NCBI GenBank assembly: GCA_017853435.1
Contig: JAFMJN010000004.1
Location: 1 to 34,009 of the forward strand
DNA from: Planctomycetota bacterium
GTDB lineage: Bacteria; Planctomycetota; GCA-002687715; CAIWVZ01
Reading direction: 5' to 3'
DNA: 34,009 bases
Below are positions 1 through 9,448 of this stretch, piece after piece. Below the pieces are notes generated by a model. It was not told the DNA's origin. It worked only from the letters and a program-made list of their open reading frames with translations, and made no database searches. How positions within the stretch are numbered: position 1 is the first letter of the stretch; each line of letters starts with the position of its first letter. Made by a program: the position numbers and the translations under genes.

Positions 1-2
1 AG

Positions 3-722
3 CGCCACGTGGGTTACCTCCCCGAGAGCGCCCCTCTCTACAAGGACATGGTGGTTCAGGAGTACCTCGACTACATGGCCCGGCTGAAGGGCGTCGCGGC
101 CGCCGACAGGCGTACCCGTCTCGGCTTCGTCGTATCGGCCTGCTCCCTCCGCGACGTCCTGACCCAGCCGATCCACGCCCTGTCGAAGGGCTATCGGCAG
201 CGCGTCGGACTCGCACAGGCGATGGTCCACGACCCGTCGATCCTGATCCTCGACGAACCCACTTCGGGTCTCGATCCGAATCAGATCCTCGAAATCCGCG
301 ACGTGATCCGCGACCTCGGACGATCGAAGACGGTCGTCCTGTCGACCCACGTGCTTTCCGAAGTCGAAGCCATGTGCGGCCGGGCGATCGTCATCGTCGG
401 CGGCGCGGTCCACGCGGACGTGCCCGTCGGAGGCGCGCAAGGCGAAGCCGAAGTCGTGGTGCTCGACGCGCCGGACGGACTCGGCGACGCCCTCGCTCGA
501 CTCCCCGGAGTGAAAACCGTGAAGGCCGTGCGCAACGGTGCGGCCTCCACGTTCCGACTCGCCACGGGCGGCGACGCACGGGCCGTGCTCGAACCGGTCG
601 GTCGTCTCTGCGCCGAGAAGCGCTGCGTCGTCACCGCGCTCGGCACCGCGCACACCGACCTCGAAGAGATCTTCCGCAAGCTTCAGGGCGCCCGCGGCGC
701 CGCCAAGGAGGCCGTGTCGTGA
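3..722 (+). CDS. ABC transporter ATP-binding protein, 5'-truncated (GldA-like / ABC-2 type)
   Basis: Reading frame is open to the window edge (RHVGYLPESAPLYKDM...). Signature LSKGYRQRVGLAQAMVHDPSILILDEPTSGLDPNQ and STHVLSEVEAMC (H-loop). Walker A lies upstream of the window. Confidence 0.93.
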   Translation, partial: RHVGYLPESAPLYKDMVVQEYLDYMARLKGVAAADRRTRLGFVVSACSLRDVLTQPIHALSKGYRQRVGLAQAMVHDPSILILDEPTSGLDPNQILEIRDVIRDLGRSKTVVLSTHVLSEVEAMCGRAIVIVGGAVHADVPVGGAQGEAEVVVLDAPDGLGDALARLPGVKTVKAVRNGAASTFRLATGGDARAVLEPVGRLCAEKRCVVTALGTAHTDLEEIFRKLQGARGAAKEAVS

Positions 723-1444
723 ATCACGCCTTTACCGTCGCCGGCAAGGAACTCCGTTCCTCGCTCAACTCGCCGCTCGCGTGGGTCTTCATCGGGACGT
801 TCACCATCGCCGCATGGGGCATCTTCTTCTTCGTCGAGAAATTCTTCGCCCGCGACGAAGCCACGATGCGCGGCCTCTTCGCCTGGATGCCGTGGCTTTT
901 GTGGGGCGTGGGCCCCGCGCTCACGATGAGCCTTTGGGCGAGCGAGCGTCGCCTCGGCACGTGGGAAATCCTCGCGACCTCCCCCGTGTCGACGTCGAGC
1001 CTCGTCCTCGGCAAGTTCCTCGCCGCGGTCGCGCTCCTCGGACTCGCTCTTTTGTTCACGCTGCCGATGGCATCCACGGCGGACGCGTTCGGCAGCCTCG
1101 ACTGGGGCGCCGCCTTCGGCGGATGGATCGGATCGCTGCTTCTCGGAGCGGTCTTCATCGCGCTCGGGCTCCTCTGCTCCGCCCTCGTGCAGGACGAACT
1201 CGTCGCACTCGTGCTCGGGTGGTCGCTCGGCGCCCTGCTCCTCCTTCCCGGACTCGGATTCTGGGAAAGCCTCGTGGGAACGGGTGCCGCGTCCGCGCTG
1301 CGCCAGTTCGGTTTCGGCGCCCGATTCGAAACGGCCGCACGCGGCTTGATCGAACTGCGCGACGTCGTCCTTTGGATCACCACCGCCGCCGCCTTCCTCA
1401 CCGCCAACGGTGCGGTGGTGGCGAGCCGTCGTCACAGCCGCTGA
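719..1444 (+). CDS. ABC-2 type transporter permease
   Basis: GTG start overlaps the upstream TGA (GTGA, 719-722). Multi-TM protein: MNHAFTVAGKELRSSLNSPLAWVFIGTFTIAAWGIFFF..., EILATSPVSTSSLVLGKFLA. Confidence 0.9.
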   Translation: MNHAFTVAGKELRSSLNSPLAWVFIGTFTIAAWGIFFFVEKFFARDEATMRGLFAWMPWLLWGVGPALTMSLWASERRLGTWEILATSPVSTSSLVLGKFLAAVALLGLALLFTLPMASTADAFGSLDWGAAFGGWIGSLLLGAVFIALGLLCSALVQDELVALVLGWSLGALLLLPGLGFWESLVGTGAASALRQFGFGARFETAARGLIELRDVVLWITTAAAFLTANGAVVASRRHSR

Positions 1445-1453
1445 GGTTCATCC

Positions 1454-3691
1454 ATGCAACGCAACACGTTGAACCTTCTCCTCGGCGCGGTGCTCGTCAT
1501 CGCGAACGTCTTCGCCCTGAACGGTCTACTTTCGAGCTGGCACGGAGGTCGCTTCGATCTCACCGAGCGCGGCGATTGGACCTTGGCGCCGGAAACCGTG
1601 GAAATCCTCCGCGAGCCGGAAGAACCACTCGAACTGTGGTTCTTCCACACCGCGATCGAAAAGCAGCATCAGTTGCTGAAGCCGTTGGTGCCCCTCATGT
1701 CCGACACGCTGCGTGAAATGCAGGCCGCGTCGGAAGGCCGCGTGAAACTGCACCTCGTCGAGTGGGATTCCGCCGACAAGGATCTTCAGACACGCGCGGG
1801 CGAAGACTTCGGCGTGAAACCCCTCACGATTCCGATCTCGAGCGCGGACGAGTCGACGACGCGCCTCATCTATTTCACGCTCGTCGTGCGTTACGGAGAC
1901 CGTCACGAACGCTTCGACATGAACGAGCTCTACCGCGTCATCACTTCCGACGCGGACACGGGCGTCGTTCTCGGGCTTCAGAACATCGAATACCTCGTCG
2001 CGAAGGGCGTGACGAAAGTGGTGCGCGGCTTCGCCAGCATCGGCGCGTCGCTGCTCACCTCCGGCGAAACCGCGAAGGTCACCTTCGTGCTGTCTCCCGC
2101 CGCCGACATGCCCGACAACATGAAGGACCTCGAGGCGCGCTCGAAGAAGGCCGTAGAACGCCTCACCGCGGATTCGGGCGGCAAGCTCACCGCCGAATGG
2201 ATCGACCCGACGGGCAAGACTTCGGAGAAGTCCGCTCTCCGCTCGCGCCTCCGCAAGGAGTGGAACATCCGCGAGATTCCGCTGGATCTCGAAGGTGCAC
2301 AAAAGATCTATTCTTGGGTGATCGTCGAAGTCGGCAAGAAGAGCGACGTCTTCCCGATGTTCGACTACACCGCCGACATCACGGAAGCGGCGATCCGCGA
2401 AAACGTCGAAGGATCGCTGAAGGCCCTCATTCCGGGATTCCTGACCGTCGTCGGCGTCATTTCCCCGGACGCGAAACCGGATCCGATGGCGCAGATGATG
2501 GGACGCCCGGAACCGCCCTCCGAATTCCGCGATCTCGATCGCGTCCTCGGCAGCGAGTACGAAGTCAAGATGCTCGACATGTCCGACGGCAAGCTCGTTC
2601 CGTCGGACGTCTCCGTCCTGCTCGTGCTTCGTCCGAAGGATCTCTCCGAACGCACGCTGTGGGCGATCGATCGCTTCGTGATGCGGGGCGGCCGCCTCGT
2701 CGTCTGCGCGGACACGCACGGGCTCGACGTCCAAGGATCGATGCAGGAGCAGGCGCTCAAGATCGTCCCGACGGACTTGGGTCCGCTGAAGGACATGCTG
2801 CGCTCGTGGGGCGCGGACGTCGGCGACGACGTCCTCGTCGACACGCGCTGCGACCGCATCGTGATCCCGAAGACGGTCAACATCGGCGGCCAACGCGTGG
2901 CCGTGCCGATGGAGGCGCGTCACCCGGCGCTGCTCTACTTCGTGCAGGGCGACGGTCTCGAAATGGCGTCGCCGCTCGCGGGCGGACTCAAGTCCATCAC
3001 GATGGGCTACGCATCGCCCGTGAACGTGGCGGTCGCCGAGGCCGCGGCGGAAAGCCGTCCGGCGAAGGTCGGAAAACCCGACGGCGTCGTCGCCGAGGCG
3101 TTCATGACGAGTTCCGCGGAATCCGGCACCGTCAAGGACGTGATGCTCGCGGACGCCACCATCGAAGGCGGTTACCGCGCGGGCCCCGAGGCGAAGAAGC
3201 AACCCGTCGCGCTCCATCTGCGCGGGCGCTTCCCGTCGTGGTTCGCGGGCAAGCCCATCCCCGGACTCCCGGCGAAGAAGGAAGGCGCGGCGTCGCGCCC
3301 CGCCGACGAGGAGGACGCGTCGATGGAATCGCCGGCGCTTTCCCGCGAAACGACCGTCGTCGTCTTCGGCGACGCCGACTTCGTTTCGCCGCTCTACCTC
3401 TCGTGGTCGGACCTCGGCGGCATCATGAAGAGCAATCTCGCGATCCTGAAGAACGCGATCGACATCGGCGGTGCCGATCCGGCGCTTCTCAAGATCCGCT
3501 CGAAGGAAGATCAACGCCGACCGCTCGTCGAACTGCGCAAGATCGACGAAGCGTCGCGCGCGTCGGCGACGCAGAACGCGCGTTGGAAGGCGATCGCGTG
3601 GCCGATCGGTCTTCTCGTCGCCCTCGCCGTCGGTTGGCGCATGATGCGCGCCAACCGCTCCCCCATGGACCTTCCGGTGAACGGAGGCTGA
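1454..3691 (+). CDS. GldG-family ABC-type transport auxiliary component, membrane anchored
   Basis: N-terminal TM (NLLLGAVLVIANVFALNGL), TLAPETVEILREPEEPLELWFFHT, VLLVLRPKDLSERTLWAIDRFVMRGGRLVV, VVVFGDADFVS, C-terminal TM (AIAWPIGLLVALAVGWRMMRANRSP). Position after ATPase and permease is typical. Confidence 0.85.
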   Translation: MQRNTLNLLLGAVLVIANVFALNGLLSSWHGGRFDLTERGDWTLAPETVEILREPEEPLELWFFHTAIEKQHQLLKPLVPLMSDTLREMQAASEGRVKLHLVEWDSADKDLQTRAGEDFGVKPLTIPISSADESTTRLIYFTLVVRYGDRHERFDMNELYRVITSDADTGVVLGLQNIEYLVAKGVTKVVRGFASIGASLLTSGETAKVTFVLSPAADMPDNMKDLEARSKKAVERLTADSGGKLTAEWIDPTGKTSEKSALRSRLRKEWNIREIPLDLEGAQKIYSWVIVEVGKKSDVFPMFDYTADITEAAIRENVEGSLKALIPGFLTVVGVISPDAKPDPMAQMMGRPEPPSEFRDLDRVLGSEYEVKMLDMSDGKLVPSDVSVLLVLRPKDLSERTLWAIDRFVMRGGRLVVCADTHGLDVQGSMQEQALKIVPTDLGPLKDMLRSWGADVGDDVLVDTRCDRIVIPKTVNIGGQRVAVPMEARHPALLYFVQGDGLEMASPLAGGLKSITMGYASPVNVAVAEAAAESRPAKVGKPDGVVAEAFMTSSAESGTVKDVMLADATIEGGYRAGPEAKKQPVALHLRGRFPSWFAGKPIPGLPAKKEGAASRPADEEDASMESPALSRETTVVVFGDADFVSPLYLSWSDLGGIMKSNLAILKNAIDIGGADPALLKIRSKEDQRRPLVELRKIDEASRASATQNARWKAIAWPIGLLVALAVGWRMMRANRSPMDLPVNGG

Positions 3692-3694
3692 TCG

Positions 3695-4750
3695 ATGTCC
3701 AAAATCAACATCATCCTGCTCGTCGCCCTCGTCGTTCAGGTCGGCCTGCTCGCGACGCGCGACGACGGTTCGTCGACCGCCGAAACTTCGCTGAAGGAAA
3801 CGGGCGTCGCCGGGCGCCAGCCCTTCGCGGAACTCAAGTCGGAAGCGGTGAAGGAGATCGTCCTTACGGGCTCCGACAAGAAGATCCACGCCGTTTCGAA
3901 GACCACGAAGAACGGGGACACCACGACGACGTCGTGGGTGCTCGCCGACCGCGACGACCACCCCGCGAAATCCGGCGAAGCGGAAAAGGTCATCGACACG
4001 CTGCGGCGCGCGAAATTTTCCCGCGTGCTCAGTCGCCAGGCGAAGCGCCACGCGGGTCTCGGCGTCGCCGAATCGAACGCGTCGATCCGTTGCACCCTGA
4101 AGGGTGAGGACGGGAAGATCCTCGCGGACGTCTTCCTCGGTGAATCCCGTCAGGCGAACGCGACGCATTTCCGTATGACGGGCGACGACGCGGTCTACGC
4201 CGCGGCGGACGTGAACACGTGGTCGTTCCCGACCGACGCCTCCGCGTGGGTGGAAACGAACTGGCTCGACGTACCGACGGACCAAGTCGTGAAGGTGCGT
4301 CTGACGCACGAAGGTCGCGTCATCGAACTCGTGAAGGACGCTCCCGCGTCGATGCCCGCGTCCGCGCCGGCCGAGACGCCCCCGACCACGTGGACCGTGA
4401 AGGAAGGCGGCGACGGCCACGCGGTCGACCCGACGAAGGTCGAAGCGTGGATCCGCGGACTCGGCCAGCTCACGATGTCCGATCCCGTCTCGAAGACCCG
4501 CAAGCCCGAGCACGGATTCGAAAAGCCGACCGCGACGGCGACGCTCGTCACCGCCGACGGCAAGGAAACCGTGATTCTGATCGGTGCGGAACGGAAGCCG
4601 CAGGGCGACTACCATGCGACGGCCACCGGTCGCGATTACATCGTGACGCTGCGGTCGTGGACCGTGAACGACAACTTCAAGAAGAAGTTCGAAGACCTCG
4701 AACCCACCTCCGACGGCGGGGGCCACGAAGGCCACAACCACAAGGATTGA
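3695..4750 (+). CDS. DUF4340-like domain protein
   Basis: GGAGG upstream of the ATG. N-terminal signal/TM (INIILLVALVVQVGLLA), repeated beta-rich units (LKSEAVKEIVLTGSDKKIHAV..., WLDVPTDQVVKVRLTHEGRVIELVKD). Located next to the GldG-like gene. Confidence 0.75.
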   Translation: MSKINIILLVALVVQVGLLATRDDGSSTAETSLKETGVAGRQPFAELKSEAVKEIVLTGSDKKIHAVSKTTKNGDTTTTSWVLADRDDHPAKSGEAEKVIDTLRRAKFSRVLSRQAKRHAGLGVAESNASIRCTLKGEDGKILADVFLGESRQANATHFRMTGDDAVYAAADVNTWSFPTDASAWVETNWLDVPTDQVVKVRLTHEGRVIELVKDAPASMPASAPAETPPTTWTVKEGGDGHAVDPTKVEAWIRGLGQLTMSDPVSKTRKPEHGFEKPTATATLVTADGKETVILIGAERKPQGDYHATATGRDYIVTLRSWTVNDNFKKKFEDLEPTSDGGGHEGHNHKD

Positions 4751-4754
4751 CCCG

Positions 4755-6638
4755 ATGCGCCGACTCGTCGCCCTGATGCTCCTTCTCCTCTCGGGATGCG
4801 TGACCACGGGCGACGGCGGCGCCGATCCGACGACGGGACGCGGACGTTGGGCGTCGGACCCGACGTTTCTGACGAAGCCGACCGTCGTGTCGGTCGAATG
4901 GCTCGACGCGCAGCGCGGTCGCCTGGTCGTCTTCGACACGCGACCTTCGGCGGAGGCCTACGCCGAAGGAGCGATTCCCGGCGCGCTGCATCTCCCGACG
5001 TCGCGCCTGCGTCGGACGCTCCCCGACGGCACGTCGCGCATCCTTCCTCCGGAGGAGTTGGTGGCGCTGTTCTCCGACTTGGGAGTCGGCGACGGCGTCG
5101 GCGTCGTCGCGTACGGGGACGATCGCCTTCAGGACGCCTGTCACGTGGTCGTCGCCCTCCTCACGATCGGGCATCCGATGGCCGCCGTGCTCGAAGGCGG
5201 ACTCACGGCATGGCGCGAATCGGGCCGCCCGTTGGTCGCCGACGTGCTCACCCCGACGCCGAAGTTTCTGAGCCTCGCTCCGTCGCTCGTGCGGACCGCT
5301 TCCACCGAAGAAGTCGCCCTCGGGGCGATGCCGATCGTCGACAGCCGCCCGGAAGATCAGTTTCTCGGCGCGGCGAAGCCGGGAGAACCCGCGGGGCGCA
5401 TCCCGGGATCGTGTTCGCGCCCGCTCACGGACGACCTCGTGAAGGACGCCGGCGGGCTTTGGTGGAAGTCGCGCGCCGAACTCGAAGCGGCGTACGCGGC
5501 GCTCGACGTCCGCGACGCGGCGATCGCGACATGCAAAGGCGGACTGCAGGCGACGCAAACGTGGTTCACCCTTTCGGTGCTGCTCGGTCGTCGCGACGTC
5601 CGCTGGTACGACGGTTCGTTCCTCGCGTGGGCCGCGGACCCTTCGCGACCGCGTGAAACGGGGCCCGTGTCGCGCCCGGCCCCGCCCCCCGAGCCGCCCG
5701 CGAATCCCCCGATCGTCGACCGCCCGACGCCGCCGACTCCCGTCGCGCCCCCGACTCCCGCCGAACCGACGCCCGCGGCGGCGGCACCGCGCGGCACCTA
5801 CGCGACGGACCCCGAACGGCTCGAACAGCCGACGGTCGTATCGACCGGTTACGTCGCGGGCGGCGCCCGCGGCGCCGTGATCTTGGACACGCGCCCGCGC
5901 GCCGACTATCTGAAGGGACACGTCGCGGGCGCCCGCCACCTCGATCCGGACGCATCGCTCACGACCACCCGCGGGTCGTCGGCGCGCCTTCTGTTGTCGC
6001 CGCGCGCGTCGGCCGTCGTCTTCGGCCAACTCGGCATCGACGAAGAAACGCCCGTCGTCTGCTTGGGAGAGGCGCTCGACACCGCCTGCCTCGCCGCGGC
6101 GGCGCTGCAGGCCGCGGGACATCGTCGCGTCGCGGTGATGGAAGGCGGCCTCGACGCGTGGCGCGCCGAAAAACGCCCGCTCACCCAAGCCGTGCCGCGC
6201 GTGGAACCGACGGTCTACAAAGTGCGGACGCCGACACCGCGCTCGACGGCGGATCTCGCCGACGTCGCGGGCCTCGTCGACGCGAAATCCCGCGCACTCG
6301 TCGACGTGCGCGACGCCGAGGCCTTCGCGGGCGACGCCGCAGCGGCGGGGACGGGGCGCCTCCCCCGCGCGCGCCACCTTCCCGCGGCACGTTTCGTCAC
6401 GCTCGACGGCGGGATGTGGTGGGTCCCGAAGGAAAATCTGCTCCGCGACGTCGAGAAAGCCGAGATCGTTCTTTCCGACGCGGCCGTGATCTATTCCCGC
6501 CACCCGCGCGAAGCCGCGTTCGCGTGGTTCACGCTTACGGTTTTGGGTGGTTCCGCGTCGATGCGTTGGTACGACGGAGGCTTCGCGGAATGGTCGCAAG
6601 ACCCGCGACGTCCTCTCGAAACGGGCCCGTCGCGCTGA
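4755..6638 (+). CDS. Lipoprotein with four rhodanese-like domains (two tandem pairs)
   Basis: Lipobox LLLLSGC; VVFDTRPSAEAYAEGAIPGALHLP; ATCKGGLQATQTWF; VILDTRPRADYLKGHVAGARHLD; VDVRDAEAF...RLPRARHLP; repeated VLEGGLTAW / RWYDGSFLAW / VMEGGLDAW / RWYDGGFAEW. Confidence 0.88.
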   Translation: MRRLVALMLLLLSGCVTTGDGGADPTTGRGRWASDPTFLTKPTVVSVEWLDAQRGRLVVFDTRPSAEAYAEGAIPGALHLPTSRLRRTLPDGTSRILPPEELVALFSDLGVGDGVGVVAYGDDRLQDACHVVVALLTIGHPMAAVLEGGLTAWRESGRPLVADVLTPTPKFLSLAPSLVRTASTEEVALGAMPIVDSRPEDQFLGAAKPGEPAGRIPGSCSRPLTDDLVKDAGGLWWKSRAELEAAYAALDVRDAAIATCKGGLQATQTWFTLSVLLGRRDVRWYDGSFLAWAADPSRPRETGPVSRPAPPPEPPANPPIVDRPTPPTPVAPPTPAEPTPAAAAPRGTYATDPERLEQPTVVSTGYVAGGARGAVILDTRPRADYLKGHVAGARHLDPDASLTTTRGSSARLLLSPRASAVVFGQLGIDEETPVVCLGEALDTACLAAAALQAAGHRRVAVMEGGLDAWRAEKRPLTQAVPRVEPTVYKVRTPTPRSTADLADVAGLVDAKSRALVDVRDAEAFAGDAAAAGTGRLPRARHLPAARFVTLDGGMWWVPKENLLRDVEKAEIVLSDAAVIYSRHPREAAFAWFTLTVLGGSASMRWYDGGFAEWSQDPRRPLETGPSR

Positions 6639-6659
6639 GCCTCTTTTGGGGGTTCGGCC

Positions 6660-6689
6660 TTGACGGATCCCCTCCGTCGTGGCCATAAC
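6660..6689 (+). promoter_or_regulatory. Candidate sigma70-like promoter upstream of topB
   Basis: TTGACG (6660-6665), 18-nt spacer, CATAAC (6684-6689), in the 98-nt gap before topB. Motif match by eye only. Confidence 0.3.
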
Positions 6690-6736
6690 GCAGACAACGC
6701 ATGCCGGGGGAAGCCCCGTCGGCGGTCAAGGACCCC

Positions 6737-9448
6737 ATGCCGAAAACGCTGGTCGTTACCGAAAAGAAATCCGTGGCGGAGGACTTCGCCAAGGTGAACA
6801 AGGTCCCCAAGAAGGGGGATATGTCCTTCGAAAGCGACCGTTTCGTCATCGCGTGGGCCTCCGGCCACCTCCTCGAACTCAAGAGCCCCGACGCCTACGA
6901 CAAGAAGTTCAAGCGCTGGGCCTTGGGCGACCTCCCGATCGTCCCGGAACGCTTCGAGCACCAGCCCCGCGGCGACGACAAGAAGTCCGCGGACCTGCTC
7001 AAGAACCTCGTCAAGCAGATCAACCGCGAAGACGTCGAACGCGTCGTGAACGCCTGCGACGCCGGGCGCGAAGGCGAACTCATCTTCAACCTCATCCTCG
7101 ACCACTCGGGGATGAAGGGCAAGAAGCCCGTCGTCCGGATGTGGCTGCAGTCGATGACCGCCCGCGCGATCGACGCCGCCTTCGAAGAGTTGAAGGTGTT
7201 CGACGGAGCCGCGTCGGGCAAGAAGGCCACGATCCGTTCCGCGGGCGACTTCCGCGATCTCGCCGATGCGGCGTACGCCCGCGACGAAGCCGACTGGCTC
7301 ATCGGGATGAACGGCACGCGCGCGTTCACGAAGGGATTCATGGGCCGGGCCAAGCAGATCATGGCCGTCGGTCGCGTGAAGACGCCCACGTTGGCATTCC
7401 TCGTCGACCGCGAACGCGAAATCGACGCCTTCGTCCCCATCCCCTATCACCAGATCGACGCGGTTTTCCGTCAGGGCGACGCGACGTGGGAAGGTCGTTG
7501 GTCGGGCCCGGACGCCGACGGCCGCAAGACCGATCGCTTCCTCGACCGCGCGATCGCCGAACGCATCCACGCCGCCGTCTCGGCGGGTAAGGGCACGGTG
7601 GTCGACACCGAATCCCGCAAGAAGGAAGAACCGCCGCTCCTCTACGACCTGACGTCGTTGCAGCGCGCGGCGTCGGCTCAGTTCGGCTACACCCTCGACC
7701 GCACGCTGTCGTTGGTGCAGACCCTCTACGAACAGAAGAAGGCGGTCACCTACCCGCGTACGTCGAGCCGCTTCCTGCCGACCGACTACAAGCGCGAAAT
7801 CACTCCGCTTCTGCTCGCGTTGCGCCAAGGCCCCCTCGGACACGCGGCCGCGCAAGTCCCGCCCGACGCGCGTCCCGAAATCTGGCCCCGCGTATTCAAC
7901 GACGCGAAGGTGTCGGACCACTTCGCACTCATCCCGACCGGTGAAAACCCCGGGAACATGCGCGACGACGAAGCCCGTATCTACGAGATGATCACGCGGC
8001 GCTTCCTCGCCGCGTTCATGCCTTCCGCCGAATGGCTCCACGTCTCGCGCGAAACGAACGTCGGCGGAGAAGCCTTCTTCACCAAGGGCCGCCGCTTGTC
8101 GATCTCGGGTTGGCGCGCGGTCGAGCCGGCCACCGAAGACGCGCCGCTCCCCGCCATCGACTCGTCGAAGCCGTGCGACGTGACGTCGGCGACGATTCTC
8201 GACAAGGAAACGCAGGCCCCGGGCCGCTACACCGACGGTTCGTTGGTGAAGGCGATGGAAACCGCGGGTCGCGACACCGTCCCCGGCGCGGCGGTCGAAG
8301 GCCGCAACGCCCTCGACGAAGAAGCGCTCGAAGAGTTGAAGGAGCGCGGGCTCGGAACACCGGCGACGCGCGCCGCGATCGTCAAAGACCTCATTCAAAA
8401 GGGGTTGGCACGCCGACAAGGGCGGTCGATCCTTCCGACGCCGCTCGGCTGCACGCTCGTGCGCGTCGTTCGCAACCTCGGTCTCGACGGCCTCGCGAAG
8501 CCGGAGATGACGGGCGAATGGGAATACCGCCTCGCGCTCATGGCGCAGGGCAAGTACGACCGCGAACAGTTCACGCAGGACATGTCCGCTCAGGTGCGCG
8601 ACATCATCGAAGCGATCCGCTCCGAAAAGGGCGGCAACGACGCCGTCTTCGTCCGCGACCACGGAACTCCGACGCTCCTTTGCCCGCTCTGCGGCAAGCC
8701 GCTTCTCGAGAAGACCTTCTCGTACATGTGCGACGAGAAGAAGGAAGGGTGCGGGTTCAACCTGTCGAAGGATCAGAACGGCAAGTACCTGTTCCCCGAA
8801 ACCGCTCGTCGCCTCCTCGACCGCAAGCGCATCGGCCCGATGTCGGGGTTCGACCGCACGTCGGCGGCGGGATGGCTGAATCTCGAAGCGGACGGCTCGG
8901 TGCGCGTCGAGCTCGACGCGAAGTCCGACGAGGAAGAGACGCCGGGTGAAGAAGGCGGGTTCGCCCGCGAAATCGTCCCGGAAGGTTTGGTCATCGGAAC
9001 GTGCCCGAAGCCGGGTTGCGGCGGCACCGTGCGCCGCGAAGGGTCCGGCTACAAGTGCGAGAAGAACATCGCACGCGCGAAGGACAAGACGTGCGACTTC
9101 CGCCTCGCGGAGCGCATCAAGTACCGCTACCTCCCCCTCGCCGAGGTGAAGAAGATGATCGCCGGGCAGAAGACCGAACCGTTGTTCGGCTTCGTCTCGA
9201 TGCGCGGGAAGAAGTTCCGCGCGATGCTCTACTACGAGAACGGCGACCTGAAGTGGGAGTTCCCGCCGCGTCCCGAACGCCCCGCGCGCGCCGCGAAGGG
9301 CAAGAAGGCCGCCGAAGACGGAGCCGAAGGGGCCGCCGCCGAGGGGGCCGCGAAGAAACCCGCGCGTCGGACGCGCGCGAAGAAGGGAGCCGCCGCCGAA
9401 TCGACGGAGGCTCCTCCCGCGGCTCCCGAAGCCCCTCCCACCTCGTGA
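6737..9448 (+). CDS. topB: DNA topoisomerase III (type IA) with C-terminal zinc ribbons and basic Ala/Lys-rich tail
   Basis: MPKTLVVTEKKSVAEDFAKV (Toprim start), CDAGREGELIF, VGRVKTPTLAFLVDRE, active-site region AVTYPRTSSRFLP, zinc ribbons CPLCGKPLLEKTFSYMCDEKKEGCGF and CPKPGCGGTVRREGSGYKC. Start set at ATG 6737, where homology begins. Confidence 0.93.
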   Translation: MPKTLVVTEKKSVAEDFAKVNKVPKKGDMSFESDRFVIAWASGHLLELKSPDAYDKKFKRWALGDLPIVPERFEHQPRGDDKKSADLLKNLVKQINREDVERVVNACDAGREGELIFNLILDHSGMKGKKPVVRMWLQSMTARAIDAAFEELKVFDGAASGKKATIRSAGDFRDLADAAYARDEADWLIGMNGTRAFTKGFMGRAKQIMAVGRVKTPTLAFLVDREREIDAFVPIPYHQIDAVFRQGDATWEGRWSGPDADGRKTDRFLDRAIAERIHAAVSAGKGTVVDTESRKKEEPPLLYDLTSLQRAASAQFGYTLDRTLSLVQTLYEQKKAVTYPRTSSRFLPTDYKREITPLLLALRQGPLGHAAAQVPPDARPEIWPRVFNDAKVSDHFALIPTGENPGNMRDDEARIYEMITRRFLAAFMPSAEWLHVSRETNVGGEAFFTKGRRLSISGWRAVEPATEDAPLPAIDSSKPCDVTSATILDKETQAPGRYTDGSLVKAMETAGRDTVPGAAVEGRNALDEEALEELKERGLGTPATRAAIVKDLIQKGLARRQGRSILPTPLGCTLVRVVRNLGLDGLAKPEMTGEWEYRLALMAQGKYDREQFTQDMSAQVRDIIEAIRSEKGGNDAVFVRDHGTPTLLCPLCGKPLLEKTFSYMCDEKKEGCGFNLSKDQNGKYLFPETARRLLDRKRIGPMSGFDRTSAAGWLNLEADGSVRVELDAKSDEEETPGEEGGFAREIVPEGLVIGTCPKPGCGGTVRREGSGYKCEKNIARAKDKTCDFRLAERIKYRYLPLAEVKKMIAGQKTEPLFGFVSMRGKKFRAMLYYENGDLKWEFPPRPERPARAAKGKKAAEDGAEGAAAEGAAKKPARRTRAKKGAAAESTEAPPAAPEAPPTS

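Noticed and set aside
3-3691. Gliding motility locus interpretation (GldA/GldG)
   Set aside because: Only the generic ABC-2/GldG-like cassette is present; no other gliding genes are visible. These cassettes are common in non-gliding bacteria.
1762-4107. 781-codon plus-strand alternate-frame ORF overlapping GldG
   Set aside because: Extremely Arg/His/Gly-rich out-of-frame translation typical of high-GC sequence.
1526-4939. 1137-codon minus-strand ORF opposite the GldG/DUF4340 genes
   Set aside because: Spans several well-supported plus genes and has no motif; codon-bias artefact.
4677-6686. 669-codon minus-strand ORF opposite the rhodanese gene
   Set aside because: Arg-rich shadow ORF; rhodanese motifs are clear on the plus strand.
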